A stretch of DNA of 64,000 nucleotides. Source: Microbulbifer pacificus. GTDB taxonomy: Bacteria; Pseudomonadota; Gammaproteobacteria; Pseudomonadales; Cellvibrionaceae. Each line of letters begins with the position of its first letter. The stretch's first letter is position 1. A program made the translations under genes and the position numbers. This document shows, piece after piece, positions 24,893 through 35,256 of the stretch. The stretch lies in assembly GCF_002959965.1 (NCBI RefSeq), contig NZ_PREV01000027.1, positions 682,001 to 746,000 on the forward strand. Reading direction: 5' to 3'. The notes beneath the pieces are model-generated. The model searched no databases, had not been told where the DNA came from, and saw only the letters and a list, made by a program, of their open reading frames with translations.

Positions 24893-27538
24893 TTATAACA
24901 GTTTACGCAGGGCGTAGAGCTGTTCCAGCGCCTGGCGTGGAGTCAGTTCATCCGGGTCCAGGGCTTCCAGCGCTTCTACTGCCGGGTGCGGGGCACTGCC
25001 GAACAGGTCCACCTGGGCGGGGGCCTGGGGTTTTGCCTTGGGCGCTTCTGGTGGCTTAGGTGCCGGCGCCGGGGGTGCTGCCGGGGGTGCCGCCGGGGCG
25101 CCGGGACCGGAATCGCGGGTGGTGTGACCCGCTTCCAGGGCGGCGAGGCGGGCCTTGGCCTCGTCCAGCACCTCCTGGGGAATACCGGCCAGTTTGGCCA
25201 CCTGCAGGCCGTAGCTCTTGGACGCCGGCCCCTCCTGAATACGGTGCAGGAACACAATGGAGTCGCCGTGTTCGGTGGCGTTCAGGTGGATATTGGTGGC
25301 CTCCGGGCACTGGGCCGGCAGCTCGGTCAGCTCGAAATAGTGGGTGGCGAACAGGGTGAACGCGCGCACCTTGTCGGCCAGGAAGTGGGCGCAGGCCCAG
25401 GCCAGAGACAGGCCGTCGTAGGTGCTGGTACCGCGGCCGATCTCGTCCATCAGGATCAGGCTGTGCTCGCTGGCATTGCGCAGAATATTGGCGGTCTCGG
25501 TCATCTCCACCATGAAGGTGGAGCGGCCGCCGGCCAGGTCGTCGGCACTGCCGATGCGGGTGAAGATACGGTCCAGCAGGCCGATGCATGCGCTGTCTGC
25601 GGGCACAAAGCTGCCGCAGTGGGCGAGCAGTGCGATCAGCGCGGTCTGCCGCATATAGGTCGACTTACCGCCCATGTTCGGGCCGGTGATCACCAGCATG
25701 CGGCGGGATTCGTGCAGGTCGATATCGTTGGCCACAAAGGGCACGTCGAGCACCTGTTCCACTACCGGGTGACGGCCGCCCTCCACGTGGATGCCGGGCT
25801 GGCTGGACAGCTCCGGTTTGGTTAGGCGCAACTGGTCCGCACGCTCGGCCATATTCGCCAGCACGTCCAGCTGGGATACCGCGGCGGCGGCATTCTGCAG
25901 TGCTGCGAGGTGTTCATTCAGGGTGGTGATCAGTTCCTCATACAGGAACTTCTCTCGGGCCAGTGCGCGGCTCTTGGCGGAGAGCGCCTTGTCTTCGAAT
26001 TCTTTCAGTTCCGGGGTGATAAAGCGCTCGGCGTTTTTCAGGGTCTGGCGGCGGATATAGTCCGCCGGCGCCTTGTCGCTCTGGCCACGGCTGATTTCGA
26101 TGTAGTAACCGTGTACACGGTTGTAGCCCACCTTGAGGGTGGGGATGCCGGTGCGCTCCTTCTCGCGCACCTCCATTTGCACCAGATAGTCGCCGGCGTT
26201 CTCACTGATACCGCGCAGCTCGTCCAGCTCGTCGTCGAAGCCCTCGGCAATCACACCGCCCTCGCGGATCACCACCGGAGGGTTCTCCACCAGTGCGCGT
26301 TCCAGCAGTTCCACCGTTTCGGGCCATTCGCCCATTTCGCGGGAAAGCTGGGCGAGCAGGGGGGCGTCGGTCTCACTCAATTGGCGCTGCAGTTCCGGGA
26401 ACTGGGCCAGGGACATGCCGAGGCGCGACAGGTCCCGCGGGCGCGCGGAGCGCAGGGCCAGGCGGCCGAGGATGCGCTCCATATCACCAATGGGCTTGAG
26501 CGCTTCACGCAAGGGTTCGAAGCGGTAATCGGCGATCAGGGCGGCAATGGCCTGCTGGCGCTGCTCCAGGATGTGCAGGTTGCGCAGCGGGTTGTTCAGC
26601 CAGCGGCGCAGCAGACGGCTGCCCATGGCAGTTTTACAGGCGTCGAAGACCGACAGCAGGGTGTTGTCGTCACCGCCATTCAGATTGGTGTCGATTTCCA
26701 GATTGCGACGGCTGGCCGGGTCGAGCGCCACGGTGTCTTCCGTGCGCTCGGTGCGCAGGGTGCGGATATGCGGCATCTCGGTGCGCTGGGTGTCGCGGGC
26801 ATACTGCAGCAGGCAACCGGCGGCGCACAGCGCAGCGTGCATATGGCTGCAGCCGAAGGCTTCGAGATCCATGGTACCAAACTGGCGGTTGAGTACCCGC
26901 AGGGCGCTCTCCAGATCGAATTCCCACGGCGCGCGACGGCGCAGGCCGGCGCGGCGTTCGATCTCCGTCGGCAGGATCAGGTCTTCGGACACCAGCAGCT
27001 CGGTGGGGCTATAGCGCTGTACCTGCTCCATCAGTACCTCAAGTGTCTCCACTTCCTGTACCGCGAAATGCCCGGTGCCCACATCCAGCAGCGCGAGACC
27101 GAACTTGCCGCCCACCATCACGGTGGCCGCCAACAGGTTGTCGCGGCGCTCGTTCAGCAGCGCCTCGTCGGTGACGGTGCCCGGGGTAACGATGCGCACC
27201 ACCTTGCGCTCCACCGGACCCTTGCTGGTGGCCGGGTCACCGATCTGCTCGGCGATGGCCACGGAAACCCCGGCCCTGATGAGTCGCGCCAGATAACCTT
27301 CCGCCGCGTGATAGGGAATGCCCGCCATGGGAATCGGCTGCCCGCCGGACTTGCCGCGGGCGGTGAGGGTCACATCCAGCAGCTCGGAGGCCCGTTTGGC
27401 ATCGTCGTAGAACAGCTCGTAAAAGTCCCCCATACGGTAGAACACCAGCTCCTGCGGGTGCTCGGCTTTGATGCGCAGGTACTGCTGCATCATCGGCGTG
27501 TGTTCGACTTGCTGGTTCGTGCTGGTGGTTGCAGGCAT
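24893..27538 (-). CDS. mutS: DNA mismatch repair protein MutS
   Basis: 881 residues; recognises mismatches and small loops and recruits MutL. N-terminal mismatch-binding domain has the Phe-x-Glu motif in [16 protein letters not shown] (about residues 34-49); clamp and lever domains follow; the ATPase has Walker [16 protein letters not shown] (about 616), Walker [17 protein letters not shown] and the [13 protein letters not shown] segment. Before the C-terminal dimerisation helix ([16 protein letters not shown]) lies an Ala/Pro/Lys-rich linker of about 45 residues (about 800-845), longer than in E. coli. Complete, normal gene. Confidence 0.97.
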   Translation of the reverse strand: MPATTSTNQQVEHTPMMQQYLRIKAEHPQELVFYRMGDFYELFYDDAKRASELLDVTLTARGKSGGQPIPMAGIPYHAAEGYLARLIRAGVSVAIAEQIGDPATSKGPVERKVVRIVTPGTVTDEALLNERRDNLLAATVMVGGKFGLALLDVGTGHFAVQEVETLEVLMEQVQRYSPTELLVSEDLILPTEIERRAGLRRRAPWEFDLESALRVLNRQFGTMDLEAFGCSHMHAALCAAGCLLQYARDTQRTEMPHIRTLRTERTEDTVALDPASRRNLEIDTNLNGGDDNTLLSVFDACKTAMGSRLLRRWLNNPLRNLHILEQRQQAIAALIADYRFEPLREALKPIGDMERILGRLALRSARPRDLSRLGMSLAQFPELQRQLSETDAPLLAQLSREMGEWPETVELLERALVENPPVVIREGGVIAEGFDDELDELRGISENAGDYLVQMEVREKERTGIPTLKVGYNRVHGYYIEISRGQSDKAPADYIRRQTLKNAERFITPELKEFEDKALSAKSRALAREKFLYEELITTLNEHLAALQNAAAAVSQLDVLANMAERADQLRLTKPELSSQPGIHVEGGRHPVVEQVLDVPFVANDIDLHESRRMLVITGPNMGGKSTYMRQTALIALLAHCGSFVPADSACIGLLDRIFTRIGSADDLAGGRSTFMVEMTETANILRNASEHSLILMDEIGRGTSTYDGLSLAWACAHFLADKVRAFTLFATHYFELTELPAQCPEATNIHLNATEHGDSIVFLHRIQEGPASKSYGLQVAKLAGIPQEVLDEAKARLAALEAGHTTRDSGPGAPAAPPAAPPAPAPKPPEAPKAKPQAPAQVDLFGSAPHPAVEALEALDPDELTPRQALEQLYALRKLL

Positions 27539-27695
27539 GGATAAGAAAATCTTTATAAATCAATGGCTTGGTTGTTGTTGCGTGTCGGTGTTCAAGACCG
27601 ATGGGCCCCATTGCGGGCGCTCGCGACAAGCGCGCAAGGATACCAAAGCGGTGGGGAAACCACTATCGATGGTCCGTGACTGGAGGGGGAGAAGT

Positions 27696-27725
27696 CTGCC
27701 CCCGCTGACTTCGGTGTGGGGGCAG
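27696..27725. terminator. possible terminator after ppnN
   Basis: CTGCCCCC and GGGGGCAG separated by 14 bases, 14 bases beyond the ppnN stop on the minus strand. There is no T run, so weak. Confidence 0.35.
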
Positions 27726-27738
27726 ATAGAGCCGGGGG

Positions 27739-29112
27739 TCAGTCCGCGCTGATCTGGTAACAGGGAACGTACTGCTTGCCGGGCAATTTCATCCGCTGTT
27801 GTTTGGCGAAGGATTCCAGCAGGGTATCCATGCTGTGCATCAGTGCGGGATCGCCACTCAGCTGGTATGGGCCATTTTTCTCCACATTGCGGATGCCTTC
27901 ATCTTTGACGTTGCCCGACACGATGCCGGAAAACGCACGGCGCAGGTTGGCGGCAAGCAGGTAGGGCTCCTGGTTAGTGTGCAGTGCCAGGCTGCGCATG
28001 TTTTCGTGGGTGGGTGCGAACGGACGCTGGAATTCCGTGGAGACTTTCAGCTGCCAGTTGAAATAATAGGCATCGCCGGTTTCCTTGCGGTGTTCCCGTA
28101 CTTTTTCGATACCCGCGGCCATCTGCCGCGCGACTTCCTGTGGGTCGTCGATGATGATCTGGTAGCGCGATCTCGCCGCCTCCCCAAGTGTGCTGGCGAT
28201 GAACTGGTCGATACGGATGAAGTACTCCGCCGCGCTGGCGGGGCCGGTAAAAATTACCGGGAAGGGCTGATCCCGGTTGTCCTGGTGCAACAGGATACCG
28301 AGCAGGTAAAGGATTTCCTCTGCGGTGCCCGCGCCACCGGGGAAGACCACGATACCGTGACCGGTGCGCACAAACGCCTCCAGGCGCTTCTCGATGTCGG
28401 GCATGATCACCAGCTGGTTGACGATCGGGTTCGGCGCTTCCGCGGCAATGATGCCGGGCTCGGTAATACCCAGGTACTGGCCGTGACGGTCGCGCTGCTT
28501 GGCGTGACCAATGGTGGCGCCTTTCATCGGTCCCTTCATGGCGCCGGGCCCGCAGCCGGTGCAGATATCCAGATGGCGCAGGGCCAGTTCATAACCCACT
28601 TTCTTGGTGTAATCGTATTCTTCCGTGGAAATGGAGTGGCCGCCCCAGCAGACCACAAGGCGCGGCGTACGATTGCGATTGAAGGTGCCGGCGTTGCGCA
28701 GGATATGGAAAACCGCATCGGTAACCCCCTGTGCGGACACGAGGTTGTAGCGGGGGTCTCCGGTGATTTCACTGTTGACGTAGATAATGTCTCGCAGCAC
28801 CGCAAATAGGTGCTCGGCAATACCGCGAATCATTTTGCCATCCACAAACGCACTGGCCGGTGCGTTGACCACATTGAGTTTTACGCTGCGTTCGGTGGGG
28901 ATTACGGAAATGTCAAAATCGGCAAATTTTTCTAGCAGCTCTTTGCCGTCGTCCATGTAACCGCCGCTGTTCAGCACCGCCAGGGAGCAGTTGCGAAACG
29001 CCTGATATTGCGGCCCTCGGCTCTCGTCGCTGAGTTTGTGTATTTCGTATTTGGAGAGAATATCGAACTGTCCGGTGGGTGATACTTGCGCATCGACTAC
29101 TTCTGAGAACAT
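27739..29112 (-). CDS. ppnN: nucleotide 5'-monophosphate nucleosidase PpnN (LOG family)
   Basis: 457 residues, the size of E. coli PpnN (YgdH). The central Rossmann/LOG domain has the nucleotide-binding signature GHGIVVFPGGAGTAEEILYL (about residues 242-261) and the catalytic GPGAMKGPMKGA region (about 194). The enzyme splits purine and pyrimidine nucleoside monophosphates to base and ribose 5-phosphate and is known in E. coli to be stimulated by (p)ppGpp. AAGGGGA lies five bases before ATG. Single gene between mutS and the pullulanase gene. Confidence 0.92.
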   Translation of the reverse strand: MFSEVVDAQVSPTGQFDILSKYEIHKLSDESRGPQYQAFRNCSLAVLNSGGYMDDGKELLEKFADFDISVIPTERSVKLNVVNAPASAFVDGKMIRGIAEHLFAVLRDIIYVNSEITGDPRYNLVSAQGVTDAVFHILRNAGTFNRNRTPRLVVCWGGHSISTEEYDYTKKVGYELALRHLDICTGCGPGAMKGPMKGATIGHAKQRDRHGQYLGITEPGIIAAEAPNPIVNQLVIMPDIEKRLEAFVRTGHGIVVFPGGAGTAEEILYLLGILLHQDNRDQPFPVIFTGPASAAEYFIRIDQFIASTLGEAARSRYQIIIDDPQEVARQMAAGIEKVREHRKETGDAYYFNWQLKVSTEFQRPFAPTHENMRSLALHTNQEPYLLAANLRRAFSGIVSGNVKDEGIRNVEKNGPYQLSGDPALMHSMDTLLESFAKQQRMKLPGKQYVPCYQISAD

Positions 29113-29250
29113 GCGATCCCCTTACTTATGTTATGTGCACTTGCAGTATAGGTGATGGCATGCTTTTGGTTGCGACTTGTCAGTCACTGCTTGTTGAAGA
29201 AGGTCGGGGTACTCATCCCCGGCAGGTGTCCTGGATGACTGTGTAAAAAT

Positions 29251-29280
29251 ACCAGCCCCGGCGATTCGCCGGGGCTGGTT
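29251..29280 (-). terminator. terminator after pullulanase
   Basis: ACCAGCCCCGGC-GATTC-GCCGGGGCTGGTT: stem of 12-13 bp, 25 bases past the pullulanase stop. Confidence 0.85.
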
Positions 29281-29305
29281 GATTGGCGAGCTTTCTATAT
29301 GAAAT

Positions 29306-32300
29306 TCAGCGCAGACGACGGCGGAGGAGAGCGAGGCCCAACAGAAGCATCAGGCCGAAGTGCATGGCGCCCGCTTTGGAGCCACCACCGGAGCCATTGC
29401 CAGAATTGCCCCCGGAACTGCCGTTGTTTTCTTCTTCCGGTTCTTGGTTGACGATGGAGGTATCGTTCTCGCGTTTGAGCACAAACACCGCGGTGGTACG
29501 TGCGGGAATGGTGAATACGCCTGCATCGACACTGGCCGTGGCCATTGTCGCATCGGCGGATTCCTGCTGGACCGGGTGCAGTGTAAACGGCAGGTCGGCT
29601 GCGGACTCCAGTGTGAACTCAACGGCCTCGGCGGCGCCATTGAACAGCGCGAGAATCTGTGACGTTTCCGCGTCGTAATCGCCGGCGGGATCGTTCAGAT
29701 GCATGGCGATCAGGCCGGGAATCTGCTCCGGTCCGGTATTTTCAAAAGACACCACAGACTGGATTGCCTCCGCGCTTGGCAGACGGAACAGTCCGCTGCT
29801 GGCACGGATCTGCAGCCATTCCTTGAACACCGCGAGGGCAAACTCACGATCACTCTGTTGCGGCGCAATATCCGGGTTCGCCAGCAGCGGTGCCATCATG
29901 CCCCACTTGTCCTCGTTCTTGTCGGCAACCGGCAGGCCGGCTGCCCAGTTGTCGCTGGCGAGGGAAAAGTCGATGGCGTTGAACCAGTCGCCGGAGTTGT
30001 AGCTGTCGCGGTCCATGGATTTGGAGCGCAGGAATTCCTGGCCGGCGTGAATGAACGGCACGCCCTGGGCGAGCATCACCAGTGAATTGCTGAAATTCTG
30101 CAGGCGCACGCGATCCACAAGTGCGGTGGTGCTGTTGGCCTTGATCTGGATGCCGTCGAACAGGGTTTCGTTGTCGTGGGCGGCAATGTAGTTGATGGAC
30201 TCCTGCGGATCCGTGGTGTAACCCGTGGGCTGGCCGTTGTAGACGAGTTCCGCACCGGTAAGTGCGGTGCCGGTGGCATCGGTGAGAGTGTAATCAGCGA
30301 GGTTGCCGGCGAGAGAAATACGCACCTTGTCCGCCAGTGTTAGCAGTGTGGCGCGTTCGTCGGTGCCATCGAACTTGCCGTTGCTGTCGGTATACAGGCC
30401 GGTGCCAAAGCCCTGCTCCTCATAACCGCCGAATGGGTTGCCGCCGCGGACGCTGTCGCGCAAACGATCATTGAAAGTACCAACGCCGGTGCCACCCATG
30501 TTGCCCTGGCGTGCCTGAACAAAACGCGCGTCGTCCACCACCTCGCCGAAGTTCCAGCCTTCGCCGTAGAGGTAAATGGCCGATCCGTCCACGCCGTCGG
30601 CCTCAACGGTGAGTGCCTGCATATCCGCCGCCACATTGAGGATGTTTTCCTTGCTGTGGTGGCCCATCAGGTCGAAGCGGAAGCCGTCCACTTTATACGC
30701 GGTGGCCCAGGTCTTTATGGAATCGCGCATCAGCTTTTCCATCATGGTGTGTTCGCTGGCGGTATTGGCACAGCAGCTGCTCATTTCCACAAAGCCCTCG
30801 CCGTTGCGGCGGTGATAATAGCCGGGAACAATCTTGTCGAGGATCGAGCGCTCATACTGGCCGTAGGAGCTGGTGTGGTTGTACACCACATCCATTACCA
30901 CGCGCAGGCCCATATTGCTCAGCGACTGCACCATCTGGCGGAACTCCAGAATGCGTTTGGCCCCGTTCGGGTCGGTGGAGTAGCTGCCCTCGGGCACGGT
31001 AAAGTGCAATGGGTCGTAGCCCCAGTTGAACCCATCTTCATCGCGAATCGCGTTGACGGCGGCCTGCTGTTCGCTGCTGTCGGCGGCGTAGACGCTCAGG
31101 TCAGCGGTGGTTTTCTGTGCTGTGCGATCTTCATTGACCGTGGCAAAGTCGAAGGCCGGCAACAGGTGTACGTGGGTGAGGCCCGCACTCGCCAGCTCCG
31201 CCAGGTGCTGGCTGCCGCGACCTTCTTCTGCGAAGGCGGCGAAGGTGCCGCGAGCGGCTTCGCTGACGGAATCGTCGCGGATGCTGAAGTCGCGCACATG
31301 CAGTTCATACAGGCTGATGTCTTCCGCGGCGGCCAGGGAAGGTTTCGTCAGTGCATCCCAGCCCTCCGGTTTCAGGTCGGCGTCATTCAGGTCGACGATC
31401 TGGGATTTGTACGAGTTGGTGGTGAGACTCAGGGAGTAGGGATCGGAAACCCAGTTCTTCTCCACCTTGCGACTTGCGTAAGAATAGACTTCCACCTCGT
31501 ACAGGTAGAATTTTCGGTTCCAGTCGATACTGGTAGATGCCGTCCACACGCCGTTGTTGGCGGTCATTTCAATTGTCGCCGTGGGCTCGTACTGATCCGC
31601 AGTGCTGAACAGGTGCACTTTCACCGACTTGGCCGTGGGTGCCCACAGCGCGAACTCAATGGCATCTTCACCGACGGTCGCGCCGAGGGTGCCGTCGTAG
31701 GCGAACACCGCATCCAGTACACCGGGGGTCTGCACACCGGTCGCGTCGACGATATTGCCTTCGGCATCGTAGAGGGCGACGGCCAGCTGGCCTTGTATCA
31801 GTGCGGCGATATCCGCGCTGGCGGGCAGGGTGAACGCGGTGTGATTTGCCAGGTGCGGGAATTTGGCTTTTGCCGCGGCGGACATGCCTTGGGCATTTTC
31901 GGTAAGGCTTATTTCAAGGTCGCAGTCGACGCCGTCCGCACCCAGTGTCAGCGCAGCGCTATTACTCATTACCAGTTTCGCGCTGCCGCCTTGCGGTGGG
32001 CTGACTGGCCATACGATGGTGCTGGCATCCACCCAGTGCGCTTTATCGGTGGAGAGATCCCCTTTGGGAATGCCGTCGGTGCTGACGACCACATTTTGGG
32101 TCGCACTGTCGAAAGCGAAATACACTTCCTTGCCGGCTTCCACCGTGAACGCAATATTGCTACCGCCGCTGCCGTAGCTCTCGTCCCAACCCTCGTGCAG
32201 AGCGGCCTTCATTTCGTAATTGCCAGCCGGAATATCTCCGGTGATAAAGGTATAGATCCCGTCTCCGTCCACATCCTGCATCCAGCTGCGCAGGCAGTCA

Positions 32301-32773
32301 GGCTGCCAGTCACCGGGACAGCCCAGCTCGCTCTGGAAACTGCCAGCAGCAGTGACAATCGCATGCCGGATGTTGTCGGCAATCCAGTGCGTCTCATGGT
32401 CGTACAGGAATTTCACCGCGCCTGCTTCTGCGACATTGAGGCCGATATTCGGGCCACCAGCATCGGCGTTGCCACCGTAGTTTTCGTCCCAGGTGCCGTC
32501 GATCGCCACTTTGTACTCGTAACTGCCCGCCGGCAGTGAAAAGTTGCCGGACCAGATATCGTCCGCCGCATCGTAGGTGAGTTGTGATGCGGCACAATCC
32601 GGTTGCCATTCCCCGGCGCAACCGATGGCTGGCTGGAGGCTGCCGGGAATATTCACCTGGGAAAGTTCGGAGTTGGCGCTCGCCTGTGTGCTGGTGTGGA
32701 TTGAGGCCGCGATGGCCATGGCCAATAGCGAAACCGCACGGGAGCGCCCCCGCGCTGAAAAGGATGCATGCAT
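29306..32773 (-). CDS. pulA: secreted type I pullulanase with GlyGly-CTERM-like tail
   Basis: 1155-residue debranching enzyme that hydrolyses alpha-1,6 bonds of pullulan and starch. Signal peptide (LLAMAIAASIHTSTQASA); two related starch-binding X25-like modules (about 38-130 and 135-230, each with GEWQPDC or GDWQPDC and the GSYEYKVA/GNYEMKAA pattern); an N-domain; then the GH13 barrel with NWGYDPLHFTVPEGSYSTDP, region I VMDVVYNHTS, region II VDGFRFDLMGHH (Asp about 700), region III YGEGWNFGE (Glu about 737) and region IV IAAHDNETLFD (Asp about 866). The end, Gly/Ser-rich, hydrophobic helix (HFGLMLLLGLALL) and RRRLR, fits a GlyGly-CTERM signal for rhombosortase and type II secretion. Single-gene unit. 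Confidence 0.93.
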   Translation of the reverse strand: MHASFSARGRSRAVSLLAMAIAASIHTSTQASANSELSQVNIPGSLQPAIGCAGEWQPDCAASQLTYDAADDIWSGNFSLPAGSYEYKVAIDGTWDENYGGNADAGGPNIGLNVAEAGAVKFLYDHETHWIADNIRHAIVTAAGSFQSELGCPGDWQPDCLRSWMQDVDGDGIYTFITGDIPAGNYEMKAALHEGWDESYGSGGSNIAFTVEAGKEVYFAFDSATQNVVVSTDGIPKGDLSTDKAHWVDASTIVWPVSPPQGGSAKLVMSNSAALTLGADGVDCDLEISLTENAQGMSAAAKAKFPHLANHTAFTLPASADIAALIQGQLAVALYDAEGNIVDATGVQTPGVLDAVFAYDGTLGATVGEDAIEFALWAPTAKSVKVHLFSTADQYEPTATIEMTANNGVWTASTSIDWNRKFYLYEVEVYSYASRKVEKNWVSDPYSLSLTTNSYKSQIVDLNDADLKPEGWDALTKPSLAAAEDISLYELHVRDFSIRDDSVSEAARGTFAAFAEEGRGSQHLAELASAGLTHVHLLPAFDFATVNEDRTAQKTTADLSVYAADSSEQQAAVNAIRDEDGFNWGYDPLHFTVPEGSYSTDPNGAKRILEFRQMVQSLSNMGLRVVMDVVYNHTSSYGQYERSILDKIVPGYYHRRNGEGFVEMSSCCANTASEHTMMEKLMRDSIKTWATAYKVDGFRFDLMGHHSKENILNVAADMQALTVEADGVDGSAIYLYGEGWNFGEVVDDARFVQARQGNMGGTGVGTFNDRLRDSVRGGNPFGGYEEQGFGTGLYTDSNGKFDGTDERATLLTLADKVRISLAGNLADYTLTDATGTALTGAELVYNGQPTGYTTDPQESINYIAAHDNETLFDGIQIKANSTTALVDRVRLQNFSNSLVMLAQGVPFIHAGQEFLRSKSMDRDSYNSGDWFNAIDFSLASDNWAAGLPVADKNEDKWGMMAPLLANPDIAPQQSDREFALAVFKEWLQIRASSGLFRLPSAEAIQSVVSFENTGPEQIPGLIAMHLNDPAGDYDAETSQILALFNGAAEAVEFTLESAADLPFTLHPVQQESADATMATASVDAGVFTIPARTTAVFVLKRENDTSIVNQEPEEENNGSSGGNSGNGSGGGSKAGAMHFGLMLLLGLALLRRRLR

Positions 32774-32830
32774 TTCTGGAAACCTTGTTATTGAAATTAT
32801 TGCTGTTGTTCCGGCATGGAAGCGGTTTTG

Positions 32831-32841
32831 CCGGTAACCGG
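32831..32841. promoter_or_regulatory. small palindrome upstream of pullulanase
   Basis: CCGGTAACCGG is a perfect palindrome about 60 bases upstream of the pullulanase ATG, in the 287-bp gap to the antiporter gene. It may be an operator, but no regulator family is suggested. Confidence 0.25.
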
Positions 32842-33060
32842 TTCATCATCGCTACGAGCCGCTCCCCTCAAACCGACGGGAAACCTGTGCTCATAAAAAG
32901 ACCGGAATCTGGATTAAAAGACACGCCTGTGCCAGAGGCATCCCACCCGTGGGGGGAGGAGACAATTGATGATCAAGGAGGACGAAGGGGCCCACCGGTT
33001 GAGCGTGCGGGATCGGAAAAGACGGGCGCACGCACATACTTCGAGGTGTTGCGTCTGACA

Positions 33061-34434
33061 TCAGTCCTTGTGAGCGCTAACCCTTCCATATACAAGAATG
33101 GATAACAGTGCGCAGATGCCCAGCAGCCAGCAGTAATGAATACTGCCCGCCAGTGCGAGTGGGGAAACGCTGGCGAGTGACGAGGCCAGAAGAACCTGCG
33201 CGCCGTAAGGCAGCATCCCCTGCACGGTGCAGGAGTAAATATCCAGCAGACTGGCACTGCGACGTGGGTCGACACCGTAACGGGTGGCCATGTCTTTGGC
33301 CAGTTGTCCGGTCAGCAGAATGGCTACGGTGTTGTTGGCGGTGCAGATGTTGGTCATTGCCACCGCGGCACTGATGCCCAGCTCGCCGGTTTTACGGCCG
33401 GGCTGGCCTTTGCGGCCTCTTCGGCTGAGGCGGTCGATTGTCTTCTCCAGCCAGGCGATGCCACCACCGGCCTGCATCATTGCACCGAGCCCGCCAATCA
33501 TCAGCGACAGAATCAGGATTTCCTGCATGCCGGTGTAGCCCGCATAAATATCCTGGGACAGGCGCGCTATGTTGTAGTCCGGTTCCAGGGCGAAGCCGAT
33601 ACTGCCCGCCAATAAAATCCCCACAAACAACACCAGCAAAACATTCACGCCGGAAACGGCGAGAACCAACACCAAAATATAGGGGGCTATAAGCGCCAGA
33701 TCATAGTCACCGGGGTTGGGCACCTGGGCCGTGGTGCCGGAATACCACAACCAGGCCAGGGTGACGAAAGAGGCGGGCAGGGCGATCAACAGATTCATGC
33801 GGAACTTGTCGCGCATGGATACCCCCTGGGTGCGGGTGGCGGCAATGGTGGTGTCGGAAATGATCGACAGGTTGTCACCGAACATGGCGCCGCCGACCAC
33901 CGTGCCGATCGTGAGCAGCAATGAAAGGTCGGTGGCGTCCGCGAGTCCCACGGCTATGGGGCCGATCGCGGCAATGGTGCCCATGGAGGTGCCCATGGAG
34001 GTGCCCATGGCGGTGGCGATAAATGCGGTCATCAGGAAGAGCCCCGGCAGTACCAGTGACGGAGGGATTACGCTCAGACCGAAGTTCACCGTCGCATCCA
34101 CACCGCCAATGGCTTTGGCCACGCTGGCGAATGCGCCGGCAAACAGGTAGATCAGCACCATGGTGACGATGGTGTTGTCGGCGGCACCCCGGACAAAGGT
34201 ATCGATGGCACGGTTGAGCGGGCCGCGTGCGAGCAGTATCGCCAGTGCTATGGCTGGCAGAATCGCCACCGTCGCAGAGACCTTGTAAAAGGCCATTTCC
34301 TCCCCCTGCCACTGGAACCACAGCCCGGCCCCTACAAAGAGCGCGAGAAACAATGTCAGCGGGAGCAGGGCGAGGGCGGATGGCGAGGTGGGAGATGGCG
34401 AACTGGACGATGTCGAGCTGAACTGTGGATTCAT
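33061..34434 (-). CDS. NhaC-family Na+/H+ antiporter
   Basis: 457-residue inner-membrane protein of the NhaC ion transporter family with about eleven hydrophobic segments. Recognisable: TVGGAMFGDNLSIISDTTIA (about 178-198), the pore-like FIATAMGTSMGTSMGTIAAI, and a second-half MQAGGGIAWLEKTI plus NICTANNTVAILLTGQLAKD. The N-terminus is Ser/Pro-rich and probably disordered. MGTSMGTSMGT is encoded by a short tandem DNA repeat (about 33977-34010). Likely role is sodium extrusion and pH homeostasis in a marine cell; substrate specificity (Na+/H+ or malate/lactate exchange) is not shown by sequence. RBS before ATG 34434 is weak. Confidence 0.85.
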   Translation of the reverse strand: MNPQFSSTSSSSPSPTSPSALALLPLTLFLALFVGAGLWFQWQGEEMAFYKVSATVAILPAIALAILLARGPLNRAIDTFVRGAADNTIVTMVLIYLFAGAFASVAKAIGGVDATVNFGLSVIPPSLVLPGLFLMTAFIATAMGTSMGTSMGTIAAIGPIAVGLADATDLSLLLTIGTVVGGAMFGDNLSIISDTTIAATRTQGVSMRDKFRMNLLIALPASFVTLAWLWYSGTTAQVPNPGDYDLALIAPYILVLVLAVSGVNVLLVLFVGILLAGSIGFALEPDYNIARLSQDIYAGYTGMQEILILSLMIGGLGAMMQAGGGIAWLEKTIDRLSRRGRKGQPGRKTGELGISAAVAMTNICTANNTVAILLTGQLAKDMATRYGVDPRRSASLLDIYSCTVQGMLPYGAQVLLASSLASVSPLALAGSIHYCWLLGICALLSILVYGRVSAHKD

Positions 34435-34559
34435 AGGTACCGCTGAGAATCTGGGTTGCTGGCTAAAAAAGGCGCGGATTCTAAACAGTATAGGGTTGGC
34501 TGATCCAGCGGCCGCTTTACAGATTTTTACGCTTTACGGTGCGCTTCCTTCTTTAAGTG

Positions 34560-34578
34560 GATAATGAGATACATTATC
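34560..34578 (+). promoter_or_regulatory. Fur box
   Basis: GATAATGAGATACATTATC matches the 19-bp Fur consensus GATAATGATAATCATTATC at 16 of 19 positions, with both outer arms perfect. It lies 19 bases upstream of ATG 34597 and covers the earlier ATG at 34564, which therefore is unlikely to be the start. Expected effect: repression of the four-gene operon when iron is plentiful. Confidence 0.85.
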
Positions 34579-34596
34579 ATCTATGCCCTTCTAATA

Positions 34597-35223
34597 ATGG
34601 TCAGACATAACAGGGATCGGGCAGTAGTGGCAATTTCTCTCGGATCGGCGCGCCAATGGCACTGGATCAGCTCCGCGGTGTGCCTGGTGGGAATGCTGTT
34701 GTTTGCGATCACCGGTATCACCCTGAATCATGCCGCGGAGATTCCGGCGCACCCCGATGTGGTCAGTCACGAGTTGAGCGTGCCGGCGGAATTGCTGGAA
34801 GGCTGGGGCAGTGCATCCGAAACGCCTCAGTTGTCGCCCGAGCTGGTGCATTGGCTGGCGAGCGAATATCGCATTCATGTCCCGCGATACCATCGTGGTG
34901 AATGGGATGGTTCCGAATATTACCTGGCGATGCCGCGTCCCGGCGGGGACGCGTGGCTCTCGCTCGACGCGGAGAGTGGCGATCTCACCTTCGAGAGCAC
35001 CGACCGCGGCTGGATCGCCTATTTCAATGACCTGCACAAAGGGCGCGACACCGGCGGCGTGTGGCGCTGGTTCCTGGATGTGTTCGCGGTGGCCTGTGTC
35101 GTTTTTTGTCTCACCGGTTTCTGGCTGTTGTGGAAGCAGTCGTCACGCCGCGTATCCACCTGGCCGGTTACTGCACTGGGGGTGCTGATTCCCCTGGTGA
35201 TTGCGCTGGTTTTCATTCACTGA
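34597..35223 (+). CDS. PepSY-associated TM protein of an iron-uptake operon
   Basis: About 208 residues. N-terminal TM helix (WISSAVCLVGMLLFAITGIT) followed by LNHAAEI, the hallmark of PepSY-associated membrane proteins; a periplasmic domain (about 60-150) with YYLAMPRPGGDAWLSLD; then LHKGRDTGGVWRWFLDVFAV leading into two C-terminal TM helices. In Fur-regulated loci such proteins accompany siderophore receptors and are thought to help reduce or release iron. Start is uncertain: ATG 34597 and GTG 34627 are both possible and neither has a clear RBS. First gene of the operon behind the Fur box. Confidence 0.82.
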   Translation: MVRHNRDRAVVAISLGSARQWHWISSAVCLVGMLLFAITGITLNHAAEIPAHPDVVSHELSVPAELLEGWGSASETPQLSPELVHWLASEYRIHVPRYHRGEWDGSEYYLAMPRPGGDAWLSLDAESGDLTFESTDRGWIAYFNDLHKGRDTGGVWRWFLDVFAVACVVFCLTGFWLLWKQSSRRVSTWPVTALGVLIPLVIALVFIH

Positions 35224-35256
35224 TTCTTTCTGTTTCATGCACTTTCGGGGAGAGAC

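Noticed and set aside
25910..27544. 544-codon open frame antisense to mutS
   Set aside because: Mirror frame of a GC-rich gene; Gly/Gln/His-rich translation without any domain, while mutS itself is complete.
30656..32539. 627-codon open frame antisense to pullulanase
   Set aside because: Shadow of the pullulanase codon bias; no RBS or family signal.
33977..34010. 12-base tandem repeat as mobile-element or phase-variation site
   Set aside because: It codes in frame for MGTSMGTSMGT inside a normal pore segment, and unit length is a multiple of three, so it would not switch the frame.
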